Shown: positions 53,911 through 62,985, counted from the stretch's first letter. The stretch is 64,000 nt of DNA from CAVVSD01 sp963750895 (GCA_963750895.1 CAVVSD010000001.1:310001-374000), one strand, 5' to 3'. Program-made: numbers and translations. The notes: generated by a model from the sequence alone, not told the origin.

Positions 53911-54636
53911 TCAGGTCGCTGGGTGGTCGGCGCGCGCGCGGACGTCGAGCAGCGCGGCCGTGATCTCGTCGTCGCGGCGGGTGAAGCGCGCGGTCGGCGC
54001 GGACACCGAGATGGCGGCCGCGGCTCCGAAGGCGTCGCGGACGGCCACCGCCGCCGCGCAGATGCCCTCCGTGTACTCCTCGCGGGTCACGGCGACGCCC
54101 TCTCGCTCCGCGCGCTCGATCGCCGCCATGACCTCGCGGCGATCGGTCGTCGTGGAGGGGACGTGGGCGACGAGCCGGCGCGGCACCATCTCCTCGCGCT
54201 GCTCGGCGGGGAGCGTGGCGAGCAGCGCGCGCCCGCTGGCCGACGACCACGCCGGCAGCAGCTCGCCCACGGCGGTGATCGCCTGCAGTGGGTGGTTGGC
54301 GGTGATCTGGTCGACGAAGCGGACGCCCTGGGGCTCGAGGACGGACAGGCCGATCGTCTCGTCCAGCGTCCGGCGCAGGTCCTCGAGGTAGGGACGCAGC
54401 TCCGCCTGCAGCTCGCCGCGGCTGTGCAGCGCCAGGCGCGCGAGCTCCGGGCCGAGCCGGGTGCGGCCGGTCGCCGGAGCGCCGACGACGAACCCCTCGA
54501 CGCCGAGCGCCGTCACGAGCCGGTGCACGGTCGAGCGCGGGAGGCCCGTCCGCTCCGCGAGCTCGGACAGGCTGAGGCCGCGGTGCTCGCCGTCGAGCGC
54601 GCGCAGGATGCTGGCCGCCCGCGAGACGACCTGCAT
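53911..54636 (-). CDS. IclR family transcriptional regulator
   Basis: 241 residues. The winged helix reads VSRAASILRALDGEHRGLSL, SELAERTGLPRSTVHRLVTA; the effector domain covers about 80-235 (ETIGLSVLEPQGVRFVDQIT, YTEGICAAAVAVRDAFGAAA). The ATG at 54636 is preceded by a strong AGGAGGAGG site, which rules out the in-frame Met codons at 54660 and 54672. Divergent from the xanthine-dehydrogenase-type operon and co-transcribed with cyclase copy 2. It probably represses or activates both units. Confidence 0.92.
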   Translation of the reverse strand: MQVVSRAASILRALDGEHRGLSLSELAERTGLPRSTVHRLVTALGVEGFVVGAPATGRTRLGPELARLALHSRGELQAELRPYLEDLRRTLDETIGLSVLEPQGVRFVDQITANHPLQAITAVGELLPAWSSASGRALLATLPAEQREEMVPRRLVAHVPSTTTDRREVMAAIERAEREGVAVTREEYTEGICAAAVAVRDAFGAAAAISVSAPTARFTRRDDEITAALLDVRARADHPAT

Positions 54637-54653
54637 CGACCCCTCCTCCTGCC

Positions 54654-54704
54654 GTCCCATTCTCCGGGACACTACTCCCGTTCACCGGACGGACGCTATA
54701 GGGT
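54654..54704. promoter_or_regulatory. Divergent promoters and dyad between IclR and XDH genes
   Basis: Arms GTCCC (54654-54658) and GGGAC (54666-54670) form a 5-bp dyad with a 7-base spacer. It abuts a minus-strand TAGTGT -10 (54669-54674) for the IclR gene. On the plus strand TAGGGT (54699-54704) lies six bases before the ATG at 54711. The dyad is a plausible IclR operator. Confidence 0.45.
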
Positions 54705-54710
54705 GCGGCC

Positions 54711-57700
54711 ATGGGTCGGACGCTGGTCGGCGATCCCGTCGTCAAGCACGACGGTGACGAGTACCTCACGGGTCGCGCGGTCTTCGCCGGCGACGTCGTG
54801 CTGCCCGGGATGACGCACGCCGTGCTCGTGCGCAGCACGGTCGCCCACGCCCGCATCCTCGGCATCGACGCGTCGGCGGCGCGCGCGATGCCGGGCGTCG
54901 TGGCGGTCCTGACGGGGGACGAGGCGGTCCCGCTCGTCGAGCCGGTGCCGTGCAGCGTCGACCCGACGCCGATCGGCGGTCACCTCGCCGAGGTGCGGTG
55001 CCTGGCGGTCGACCGCGTGCGCCACGTCGGCGAGCCGGTCGCGGCGGTCGTCGCCGAGACGCAGGCCGACGCACTGGCCGCCGCGCTCGCCGTGAGGGTC
55101 GACCTCGAGCCCCTGCCGCTCGTCCTCGACGCCGACGAGGCGATGGCCGACGACGCGCCGCTCCTGTACCCGGAGTGGGGGACGAACCGCATCGTCGGCG
55201 GCGAGATGGGCTCGTCGGTCGAGGAGGTCGACGCGGCGATCGCGGCCGCCGACCACGTGCTGGAGGGCGTCCTGCGCAGCCACCGCGGCAACGCCGCGCC
55301 GATGGAGACCCGCACGCACGTCGCGTCCTGGGACGAGGCCACCGACCGGCTCACGATGTGGGCGACGACGCAGAACCCGCATCCGCTGCGCTCGACGCTC
55401 GCGAGCGCGCTGCGCCTCTCCGAGTCCCAGGTCCACGTCATCGCGCCCAAGATCGGCGGCTCGTTCGGCCTGAAGATGTTCGGCAACCGCGAGGACTTCA
55501 TCGTCCCGGTGCTCGCCCGGCTCGTCGGCCGTCCCGTGCGCTGGCACGAGGAGCGCGCCGCCGCCCTGCTGCCCGGCGCGCGCGAGCAGGTGCAGCGCTG
55601 GCGCGCGGCGTTCGCCGCCGACGGGCGCCTGCTCGCGCTCGACGTCCACGCGCGCTCCGACCACGGCGCGGTGTCCGCGGGCCACGGCTGGGGCATGGGG
55701 CTCGTCGGCGCGCAGACGACCGGCACGGGCTACGCCCTCGAGGTCTGCCGCGTCGTCTGGGACGTCGTCGCGACGAACAAGGCGCCGTGGGGCGGCACGA
55801 AGCCCTACGGCAAGGACGGCGCGACGCTCCTGGCCGAGCACGTGATGGACCGCATCGCCGAGACCACCGGGGTCGATCCGGCCGAGGTCCGGCGCCGCAA
55901 CTTCCTGCAGCCGGACGCCTTCCCGCACCTGCACACGACGGGGCTCGAGCTCGACAGCGGCGACTACGAGGGCACGCTGGACCTGGCGCTCGGCCGGGCC
56001 GGCTACCCCGAGCTGCGGGCCGAGCGCGAGCGGGCCCGCGCCGACGGCCGCCGCCTCGGGATCGGGCTGGGCTTCGAGCTGACGCCGGAGAGCGCCGACG
56101 TCCCCGGCGCGCTCGTCACCGGCTTCGACACCGCGACCGTCCGCATGAGCCCCTCCGGGCAGGCGACCGTCCTCACGGGCGTCACCTCGCCCGGGACGGG
56201 CAACGACACCGCGATCGTCCAGCTCGTCGCCGCCGAGCTCGGGATCGCGCTCGGCGACGTGGAGATCGTGCAGGGCGACAGCGACCGCTGTCCCTACGGC
56301 TTCGGGAACATCTCGAGCCGCAGCATCGTGACCGGCGGCAGCGCGGCCGTGCTCGCCGCGCGCGACATCGCGGCGAAGCTCAGGACGGTGGCGGGCGCCA
56401 TGCTGCACGCCGAGGAGGGCGAGGAGGTCGTCCTCGGCGGCGGCATGGCGGAGATCGCGGGCGACGGCGACCGCCACGTCCCGATCGCGGTCGTCGCCGG
56501 CGCGGTGTTCTCCCTGGGCTACATCCTCGCGCTGGACATCGAGCCGAACCTCGAGTCCACGCGGACGTTCCGCCCGCCGAACATCCGCCACACGCCCGAC
56601 CACCGCGGCAACCTCCAGGTCTACACGACCTATCCGTTCTCGATGCACGTCTCGCTCGTCGAGGTCGACGACGAGACCGGGGTCGTCACGCCGCTGCGTC
56701 ACGTCATCGCGCACGACTGCGGCACGGTCGTGAACCCCGCGTTCGTCGACGGCCAGGTGCGCGGCGGAGCCGTCATGGGCATCGGCTCGGCGCTCGGCGA
56801 GGAGTTCGTCTACGACGGCCAGGGCGTGCCGCGCAGCGTCGGCTTCAAGACGTACCTGCTGGCGCGCGCGTCGGACGTGCCGCCGATCGAGCTCGAGCGG
56901 CAGGTCACGCCGAGCCCGAGCACGCTGATCGGGGCGAAGGGCGCCGGCGAGGCCGGGTTCGGCGGTGCGCAGGCCGCGGTGATGAACGCGGTCAACGACG
57001 CGCTGCGCGACCTCGGCACCCGCCTCGACGCGACGCCCGCGAGCGCCCCGAACGTGCTGAGCGGCGATCCTGGACGCGCGCCGGTGATCCCCACCCGCTT
57101 CGCCTACGAGGCGCCCGGCAGCGCCGAGGACGTCGTCGCGATCCTGGACGGCGCGGCCGAGCCGCGCGTGCTGGCGGGCGGGACGTGGGTCGTGCCCGAG
57201 CTCGGCTCGGGGGTCTCGCGCCCCGACGTCGTCGTCGACCTGCGCCGCGCCGGACTCGGCGCGATCACCGAGGGCGAGGGGACAGTCGTGGTCGGCGCGA
57301 CGGCGACGTACGCGGACCTCATCGGCTCAGCACTCGTGCGCGAGCGCCTGCCGCTCCTGCACGAGATGGCCGGCGGGATCACCGGCGGCTGGGCGATCCG
57401 GGGGCAGGGGACGATCGGCGGGTCGCTGGCCGCAGCGCGCCCGCAGTCCGACGTGCCCGCCGTGCTCGTCGCGCTCGGCGCCGTGGCCCACGTCGCGAGC
57501 GCGGCCGGCGGGCGCGCGGTGCCCGTGGCCGGGCTGCTGGCCGGGCCGATGCGGACCGGGCTGGCGCGCGGCGAGCTGCTGACCGCGCTGGAGCTGCCGG
57601 TGCAGACGGGCACGCACGGCTACGTGAAGCTCAAGCGCGGCGCGAGCAGCTGGCCGATCGCGACGGCGGCGGCGGTGGCGCAGGACGGCGTCGTCACGCG

Positions 57701-57869
57701 GCTCGTGCTCGGCGGCGTCGCGGGAACGCCGGTCGAGGTCGAGTCGGAGGACGGCACGACGACGGAGATCGACGACCCCTGGGACGACGAGCTCGCACCC
57801 GCGTCCTACCGGGTCGCGGTGGCGGCGCCGCTGGCCGCGCGGGCACGGCGCAAGGCGATCGGAGGATGA
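54711..57869 (+). CDS. Fused molybdopterin and FAD subunit, xanthine dehydrogenase/CoxL-CoxM type
   Basis: 1052-residue hydroxylase subunit. Residues about 1-780 are the molybdopterin-binding large subunit: ARAMPGVVAVLTGDE, HVGEPVAAVVAE, IAPKIGGSFGLKMFGNREDF and, near the end, IGAKGAGEAGFGGAQAAVMN with the catalytic Glu. The loop that carries an Arg in many relatives reads NKAPWGGTKPYG here. Residues about 790-1050 form the FAD subunit: EAPGSAEDVVAILDG, VLAGGTWVVPEL and GQGTIGGSLAAARPQSDVPA. In most relatives these are separate genes. The [2Fe-2S] subunit follows one base later. Substrate presumably an N-heterocycle or aldehyde; unknown. Confidence 0.88.
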   Translation: MGRTLVGDPVVKHDGDEYLTGRAVFAGDVVLPGMTHAVLVRSTVAHARILGIDASAARAMPGVVAVLTGDEAVPLVEPVPCSVDPTPIGGHLAEVRCLAVDRVRHVGEPVAAVVAETQADALAAALAVRVDLEPLPLVLDADEAMADDAPLLYPEWGTNRIVGGEMGSSVEEVDAAIAAADHVLEGVLRSHRGNAAPMETRTHVASWDEATDRLTMWATTQNPHPLRSTLASALRLSESQVHVIAPKIGGSFGLKMFGNREDFIVPVLARLVGRPVRWHEERAAALLPGAREQVQRWRAAFAADGRLLALDVHARSDHGAVSAGHGWGMGLVGAQTTGTGYALEVCRVVWDVVATNKAPWGGTKPYGKDGATLLAEHVMDRIAETTGVDPAEVRRRNFLQPDAFPHLHTTGLELDSGDYEGTLDLALGRAGYPELRAERERARADGRRLGIGLGFELTPESADVPGALVTGFDTATVRMSPSGQATVLTGVTSPGTGNDTAIVQLVAAELGIALGDVEIVQGDSDRCPYGFGNISSRSIVTGGSAAVLAARDIAAKLRTVAGAMLHAEEGEEVVLGGGMAEIAGDGDRHVPIAVVAGAVFSLGYILALDIEPNLESTRTFRPPNIRHTPDHRGNLQVYTTYPFSMHVSLVEVDDETGVVTPLRHVIAHDCGTVVNPAFVDGQVRGGAVMGIGSALGEEFVYDGQGVPRSVGFKTYLLARASDVPPIELERQVTPSPSTLIGAKGAGEAGFGGAQAAVMNAVNDALRDLGTRLDATPASAPNVLSGDPGRAPVIPTRFAYEAPGSAEDVVAILDGAAEPRVLAGGTWVVPELGSGVSRPDVVVDLRRAGLGAITEGEGTVVVGATATYADLIGSALVRERLPLLHEMAGGITGGWAIRGQGTIGGSLAAARPQSDVPAVLVALGAVAHVASAAGGRAVPVAGLLAGPMRTGLARGELLTALELPVQTGTHGYVKLKRGASSWPIATAAAVAQDGVVTRLVLGGVAGTPVEVESEDGTTTEIDDPWDDELAPASYRVAVAAPLAARARRKAIGG

Positions 57870-57870
57870 G

Positions 57871-58317
57871 ATGGAGCTGAGGCTGAACGGCGAGCAGCGA
57901 TCGGCCGACGTCGACCCGCGGATGCTCCTCGTGGAGGCGCTGCGCGACGCGTTCGGCGCGCGCGGCCCGAAGATCGGGTGCCTCACGGGGGACTGCGGCG
58001 CGTGCACCGTGCGCGTCGACGGCGCGATCGTGAAGTCGTGCCTGAAGCTCGCGGTCGCCGCCGACGGCGCCGAGGTGGAGACGCTCGAGGGCCTCGCCGA
58101 CGACGACGGGCTCAGCGCGCTGCAGCAGGCGTTCTGGGACTCGCACGCGTTCCAGTGCGGCTACTGCCTGTCCGGCATGCTCTTCGCCGCGGGTGACCTC
58201 CTCGAGCGCGTCGCCTCGCCGACCGACGACGAGATCCGCGAGGCGATCAGCGGCAACCTGTGCCGCTGCACCGGCTACGACCCGATCGTCGAGGCGATCC
58301 GCTCGGTGGCCTCATGA
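57871..58317 (+). CDS. [2Fe-2S] subunit of molybdenum hydroxylase
   Basis: 148 residues. First cluster: GCLTGDCGACTVRVDG with a fourth Cys in VKSCLKL. Second cluster: FQCGYCLSGMLFAAGDLL and GNLCRCTGYDPIVEAI. All eight cysteines are present and length is normal for CoxS/XdhC-type subunits. Completes the enzyme with the fused 54711 protein. The stop overlaps the next gene by ATGA. Confidence 0.95.
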   Translation: MELRLNGEQRSADVDPRMLLVEALRDAFGARGPKIGCLTGDCGACTVRVDGAIVKSCLKLAVAADGAEVETLEGLADDDGLSALQQAFWDSHAFQCGYCLSGMLFAAGDLLERVASPTDDEIREAISGNLCRCTGYDPIVEAIRSVAS

Positions 58318-60110
58318 AAGAGATGCTCCCCTCGCCCGAGCACATCCCCGGCGGGTACCGCCGCGAGCCCAGCCACACGGGGCTCGTGATCGACCGGGAC
58401 GTCCTCGTGCCGATGCGCGACGGCGTGCGGCTCTGCGTGGACGTCCACCGCCCGGAGACCGACGAGCCGCTCCCGGCGCTGCTCGCGTTCGCGATCTACA
58501 ACAAGGAGATCCAGACGCCGGAGGCCACCGCCGCGCTGCCCCCGCAGCCCGCGTGGTCGCCGCTGTGGACCGGCCCGCAGGAGGCGGGTGACACGCGCTT
58601 CCTCGTGGCCCGCGGCTACGTCCACGTCATCGGCATGCCGCGCGGCGTCGGGAAGTCGGAGGGCGGCGGCTCGCGCGAGTTCGACTCCTACGACCTCATC
58701 GAGTGGATCGCGCAGCAGCCGTGGTGCGACGGGAACGTCGGCATGATCGGCATCTCCGGGTTCGGTGCGGAGCAGGTCCACGTCGCGCGCCAGAACCCGC
58801 CGAGCCTCAAGGCCATCTTCCCGTTCGACCCGCGCGGCGCCTACGGCACGCTCGGCGGCTTCCGCGAGGAGTACCCGGGCGGCGTCGTGCACCTCTTCCG
58901 GTACCTCGTGGGGCACTTCGGCGTGTTCCACCAGGACCGCGGCGCGCCCGGCGAGCTGCCGCCGGAGAAGGAGGCGCTGTGGCGGGAGGCGATGGAGGAC
59001 CCGGACTACCGGATGTACCCGCACGTCCACAACGTCGTCTCGATGAAGGGCCAGCACATGCCGGCCTGGTTCGAGATGCTCATCGACCCGTTCGAGCAGC
59101 CGGGCACCGTCGAGCGCAGCGAGGAGGAGTTCGAGCGGATCCGGATCCCGACCTACACGGGATCGGGCTGGTACGGCTACACGTACAAGACGCACCTCCA
59201 GGGCGCCCAGACCTACTGGCGGCACCTGCGCGACGTCGACAAGAAGCTGCTGTTCCTCGGCCCCGCGCACCTCGAGCGGCCGTTCCACGGGCTGCACCAC
59301 GAGATCCTGCGCTGGTACGACCACTGGCTGAAGGGCATCGACACCGGCGTCCTCGACGAGCCGCCGGTCCGCTTCTGGGTCAGCGGCGCGAACGAGTGGC
59401 GCACCGCCACGGACTGGCCGCTGCCCGAGACGCAGTGGACGAAGCTCTACCTGTCGAGCTGGGAGCGCCTGCGCACCGAGCCCTTCACGCCGGAGTCGGC
59501 CGACGACCGCGTCCCGCCCGACTCGTTCGTCCAGATGCCGCTCTCGCAGACGCGCGACGTCGCGGGCCTGCGGTTCCTCAGCGACCCGCTCCCGCACGAC
59601 GTCCTCGTCGCCGGGCCGTCCGTGCTGAACCTCTGGGCGTCGATCGATCAGGAGGACACGAACTGGATCGTGATCCTCAAGGACGTGGGGCCCGACCCGT
59701 CGGTGCAGACCGCGCGCGAGGGGGAGTGGGAGGTGCCCGCGAACCTGCCGGAGCGCGAGCTGACGCGCGGCTGGCTGAAGGCCTCCAACCGCGCGCTGGA
59801 CCCGGAGCGCAGCACGGAGTGGAAGCCGTTCCACCGGCTCACGCGCGAGGCGGCGCAGCCCGTCGTGCCGGGCGAGGTCACCGAGTACCGGATCGAGATC
59901 CTGGCCACCGCGAACCTGTTCAAGGCCGGCCACCGCATCTGCCTGGAGATCACGAGCATGGACCGCCCGACCGGCGTCGCCGGCGCGACGAACGTCGAGT
60001 ACGTCCCGTACCACGTGTGCAGCTCGAGGACGACGCTCCATCACATCCATCACGACACGGAGCACCCGTCGCACCTGCTGCTCCCGGTCATCCCGGAGGA
60101 CGCCGCATGA
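58314..60110 (+). CDS. CocE/NonD family alpha/beta hydrolase
   Basis: 598 residues. N-terminal hydrolase domain with DGVRLCVDVHRPE, the nucleophile elbow GMIGISGFGAEQ (Ser) and LFLGPAHLERPFHG carrying the expected His, then a jelly-roll domain (VLNLWASIDQEDTNWIVILK; LFKAGHRICLEITSMDRP). The position that normally holds the catalytic Asp (GWYD) reads GWYGYTYKTH, so the acid is missing or relocated. Family members cleave esters or X-Pro peptides. The ATGA overlap with the iron-sulfur gene sets the start; the frame is open upstream. Confidence 0.88.
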   Translation: MKEMLPSPEHIPGGYRREPSHTGLVIDRDVLVPMRDGVRLCVDVHRPETDEPLPALLAFAIYNKEIQTPEATAALPPQPAWSPLWTGPQEAGDTRFLVARGYVHVIGMPRGVGKSEGGGSREFDSYDLIEWIAQQPWCDGNVGMIGISGFGAEQVHVARQNPPSLKAIFPFDPRGAYGTLGGFREEYPGGVVHLFRYLVGHFGVFHQDRGAPGELPPEKEALWREAMEDPDYRMYPHVHNVVSMKGQHMPAWFEMLIDPFEQPGTVERSEEEFERIRIPTYTGSGWYGYTYKTHLQGAQTYWRHLRDVDKKLLFLGPAHLERPFHGLHHEILRWYDHWLKGIDTGVLDEPPVRFWVSGANEWRTATDWPLPETQWTKLYLSSWERLRTEPFTPESADDRVPPDSFVQMPLSQTRDVAGLRFLSDPLPHDVLVAGPSVLNLWASIDQEDTNWIVILKDVGPDPSVQTAREGEWEVPANLPERELTRGWLKASNRALDPERSTEWKPFHRLTREAAQPVVPGEVTEYRIEILATANLFKAGHRICLEITSMDRPTGVAGATNVEYVPYHVCSSRTTLHHIHHDTEHPSHLLLPVIPEDAA

Positions 60111-61234
60111 GCACGAGGACCACGCCGCCGTTCCGGGCCGACCACGTCGGGAGCCTGCTGCGCCCACCGGAGCTGCTGCAGGCCCGCGCGCAGGCGGCCG
60201 ACGGTGCGATCACGCCCGCGGAGCTGCGGGCGGCGGAGGACCTCGCGATCTCCGACGCCGTGCGCCTCCAGCGCGACGTCGGCCTGCGCGCGGTGACCGA
60301 CGGCGAGTTCCGCCGCGCCTCCTGGCACATGGACTTCATCTACGGCCTCGACGGCATCGAGCGCTCCGAGGAGCGCAACCAGGTCGAGTTCCACAACGAG
60401 GGCGGGACGATCACGTTCCAGCCCGTCGCGCCCGCGGTCACGGGCCGCATCGGCCTGGCGCAGACGATCTTCGGAGAGGACTTCGCGGCGCTGCAGGCCG
60501 TCGCCGGCGACGCGGTCGCCAAGCTCACGATCCCGTCGCCCAGCATGGTCCACTACGGCAGCGGGCGCGCCCGGATCGACGCCTCGATCTACCCCGACCT
60601 CGACGCGTTCTGGGACGACCTCGCCACCGCGTACGCCGACGAGATCCGTCGGCTCGGCGAGCTCGGCTGCACGTACCTGCAGCTCGACGACACGAGCCTC
60701 GCGTACTTCAACGACCCCGCGCAGCGCGAGTTCATCGCGCAGATGGGCGGCGACCCGGAGCGCCAGCACGAGCGCTACATCGCGACGATCAACCGCGCGC
60801 TGGCGGGCCGGCCGGAGGGCATGGCGGTCACGACGCACCTCTGCCGCGGCAACTACCGCTCGTCGTGGCGCGCGGAGGGCGGCTACGACTACGTCGCGGA
60901 GGCGCTGTTCGGCGACCTCGAGGTCGACGGCTTCTTCCTCGAGTACGACGACGAGCGCTCCGGGGGCTTCGAGCCGCTGCGCTTCGTCCCGCCCGGCAAG
61001 CAGGTCGTGCTCGGGCTCGTGACCACGAAGCACGCGGCGCTGGAGTCCTCCGACGACCTGAAGGCGCGCATCGAGGAGGCCGCACGGCACCTCGACGTCG
61101 AGCAGCTCTGCCTGTCACCGCAGTGCGGCTTCTCGTCGACCGTCGAGGGCAACGACCTCACGATCGACGAGCAGGCCGCGAAGCTGCGGCTCGTCGTGGA
61201 GACGGCCGAGGAGGTCTGGGGCACCCAAGCATAA
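60107..61234 (+). CDS. MetE C-terminal-domain-like methyltransferase (YxjG family)
   Basis: 375 residues forming a single UROD/MetE-type barrel: RADHVGSLLRPPELL, VTDGEFRRASWHMDF, GCTYLQLDDTSLAYF, VTTHLCRGNYRSSW and VEQLCLSPQCGFSST. The zinc ligands His and Cys (THLC) and a final Cys (SPQCGF) are present. Such proteins replace full MetE or transfer methyl groups between thiols. Its place at the end of the catabolic operon, after the hydrolase by an ATGA overlap, suggests demethylation or thiol release from the substrate; inference. Confidence 0.87.
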   Translation: MSTRTTPPFRADHVGSLLRPPELLQARAQAADGAITPAELRAAEDLAISDAVRLQRDVGLRAVTDGEFRRASWHMDFIYGLDGIERSEERNQVEFHNEGGTITFQPVAPAVTGRIGLAQTIFGEDFAALQAVAGDAVAKLTIPSPSMVHYGSGRARIDASIYPDLDAFWDDLATAYADEIRRLGELGCTYLQLDDTSLAYFNDPAQREFIAQMGGDPERQHERYIATINRALAGRPEGMAVTTHLCRGNYRSSWRAEGGYDYVAEALFGDLEVDGFFLEYDDERSGGFEPLRFVPPGKQVVLGLVTTKHAALESSDDLKARIEEAARHLDVEQLCLSPQCGFSSTVEGNDLTIDEQAAKLRLVVETAEEVWGTQA

Positions 61235-61270
61235 GGCGAAGCCGTTGCCAAGCATAAGGCGGAGCCGTTG
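61225..61270. repeat. Tandem 23-base repeat
   Basis: Bases 61225-61247 and 61248-61270 are two directly adjacent 23-base copies differing at one position. Each holds a short GGC(G)NAGCC hairpin core and the AAGCATAAGG block. The first copy includes the MetE-like stop codon. It could be a terminator or a dispersed repeat element. Confidence 0.6.
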
Positions 61271-61378
61271 CCCATCCCGCGGGATGGTCCTGCAGACGGT
61301 GCGACCACCCCCGGTCGATACTCCGCATCGAGAGTCGCAACCCGCCCCCCAGAGGTCCGACAAGGAGGTACGGCCTCG

Positions 61379-62143
61379 ATGTCCATCACCGTCACGCGCA
61401 CCCTCGAGGTTCGCTGTCTGGGCACGTTCGGCGTCTACGACGGCGGCCGCAGGCTCGGTCCGTGGTCGAGCCGTCGCGCGAAGGCGCTGCTGAAGCACCT
61501 CGTGCTGCACCGCCACCGGCCCGTCCCGCGTGAGGTGCTCATGGAGGTGTTCTGGCCCGACGCGTGGCCGGCGGCCGCGCGCAACAACCTCCACGGTGCG
61601 GTGCACGCGCTGCGCCGGTTCCTGCGCGAGGTGCACGGCGACGTGGAGCACGTCGTCTTCGAGGACGGCTGCTACTCGCTGGCGCCCGAGCTCGAGCTGT
61701 GGGACGACGTGAGCGAGTTCGAGCGCCTCGCCCGCGAGGCGCGCCGGTGCGCGCCGGACGCCGCGCTGCCGCTGCTGGAGGCCGCCGACGAGCTCTACGC
61801 CGGCGGGCTCTTCGACGACGATCCGTACGAGGAGTGGATGCAGCCGCGCAGGCGCGAGCTCGAGGCCGTCCATCTCGAGGTCCTCGACCTGCTCCTCGAG
61901 CACCATCGCGAAGGGGACGCGCTGCACGAATGGGCGGCGGTCGCGCGGCGCATCGTGGCCGCCGAGCCGTGGCGCGAGGAGGTCCAGTGCGAGCTCATGA
62001 CGTGCTACGCCCGGCAGGGCCAGCACAGCCTCGCGCTGCGCCAGTTCCAGGCGTGCGTCGTCGCGCTGCGCTCGGCGCTGGGCGCGACGCCCTCGGACGA
62101 CACGATGGCGCTCGTCGACCGCATCCGGCGGCGGGACGTCTAG
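61379..62143 (+). CDS. Small SARP/BTAD-domain transcriptional regulator
   Basis: 254 residues: N-terminal winged helix (VRCLGTFGVYDGGRRLGPWS, RAKALLKHLVLHRHRPVPRE, NNLHGAVHALRRFLREVHGD) and BTAD helical domain (LPLLEAADELYAGGLFDDDP; MTCYARQGQHSLALRQFQAC). It lacks any sensor or ATPase domain, like the short SARPs that activate secondary metabolism. The ATG at 61379 has a strong AAGGAGG site. It has the same fold as the SARP at 41022 but little extra similarity. A 103-base gap leads to the next small gene. Confidence 0.88.
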   Translation: MSITVTRTLEVRCLGTFGVYDGGRRLGPWSSRRAKALLKHLVLHRHRPVPREVLMEVFWPDAWPAAARNNLHGAVHALRRFLREVHGDVEHVVFEDGCYSLAPELELWDDVSEFERLAREARRCAPDAALPLLEAADELYAGGLFDDDPYEEWMQPRRRELEAVHLEVLDLLLEHHREGDALHEWAAVARRIVAAEPWREEVQCELMTCYARQGQHSLALRQFQACVVALRSALGATPSDDTMALVDRIRRRDV

Positions 62144-62246
62144 CTCGGCGCACGCGGCAAGCACCGGTCAAGCGCCGAGCAAGCAGCCGGCAAGCGGCGC
62201 CCTCGAGCATGGGCACCGTCGAATCCCCCACACGAGGAGTCCCCTC

Positions 62247-62711
62247 ATGCCCAGCACCCCCATCGAGCTGCCCGTCGGCGTCTTCAGCGGTTCGTTCGAG
62301 GCGGAGATCGTCGAGGTCGGCCCGAACGTCGTGGCCCCCACCACGGTCATCCGCACGGACCAGACGTGGAAGATCGCCTGCGAGTGGAGCCTCGACGGTC
62401 TGCTCGCCCCCGCGCTGGACGGCACCTGGTCGGTCCAGGCGGTCGTCGAGGGCCTCGGCACCGCCGTCGAGATCACCCGCGCGCCGCAGCAGGTGCCGCT
62501 GAACGCCGCCGCCCCGTTCCCGCTGCCCCGCAACTACGCGCTCGACGTGGTCTTCGCGCCCGGCAGCGTCAACCTCGGCGGGCAGCCGAGCGTCATGGCG
62601 CGCGTCGGTGTCGCGCTGACCTACCGGTTCCCGGTCGGCATCGGCGGGCAGCCCGGCCCGATCGCGACGTTCCTCGAGCTCGGCGCGGTCCAGATCTACC
62701 AGGGCAGCTAG
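62247..62711 (+). CDS. Hypothetical protein downstream of the small SARP
   Basis: 154 residues, beta-rich: GVFSGSFEAEIVEVGPNVVA, WKIACEWSLDGLLAPALDGT, SVQAVVEGLGTAVEI, NYALDVVFAPGSVNLGG and ARVGVALTYRFPVGIGG. The alternation suggests a beta-sandwich. No signal peptide or membrane segment. No family recognised. It follows the SARP gene on the same strand, so it may be its target or partner. The stop overlaps the convergent small gene by four bases. Confidence 0.6.
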   Translation: MPSTPIELPVGVFSGSFEAEIVEVGPNVVAPTTVIRTDQTWKIACEWSLDGLLAPALDGTWSVQAVVEGLGTAVEITRAPQQVPLNAAAPFPLPRNYALDVVFAPGSVNLGGQPSVMARVGVALTYRFPVGIGGQPGPIATFLELGAVQIYQGS

Positions 62712-62953
62712 TCGCCGCCGGGGGCGGGCGTCCCCTCGACGTCCGCCCCGAACGCGATCCAGGGGCCGACCCCGGCGGCGAGCTCGAGCTCGTCCGGGGT
62801 CCACGCCTCGTCGTGCTCGGGCAGGAACCGGGCGAACTGCGTGGCGAGATCGGTGTTGCCGGTGCGCTCGAGCATCGCGACGACGTCGCGCGTGTGCTCC
62901 TCCTCGTCAGGCGAGAGGCGCTTCCCGGCCCAGAGCATCTGTGCGGTGGGCAT
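62708..62953 (-). CDS. Small hypothetical protein
   Basis: 81 residues beginning MPTAQMLWAGKRLSPDEEEH and continuing TRDVVAMLERTGNTDLATQF and ARFLPEHDEAWTPDELELAA. Acidic, helical, without known domain. Its start lies 32 bases after the EutBC stop on the same strand, so it may be the last gene of that operon. Confidence 0.55.
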   Translation of the reverse strand: MPTAQMLWAGKRLSPDEEEHTRDVVAMLERTGNTDLATQFARFLPEHDEAWTPDELELAAGVGPWIAFGADVEGTPAPGGD

Positions 62954-62985
62954 GGAGGATCTCTACCCGATCGGCAGGACGGTGG

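Noticed and set aside
54950..57880. 976-residue frame inside the molybdenum hydroxylase gene
   Set aside because: Low-complexity Arg/Ala/Gly shadow in another frame of a clearly conserved protein.
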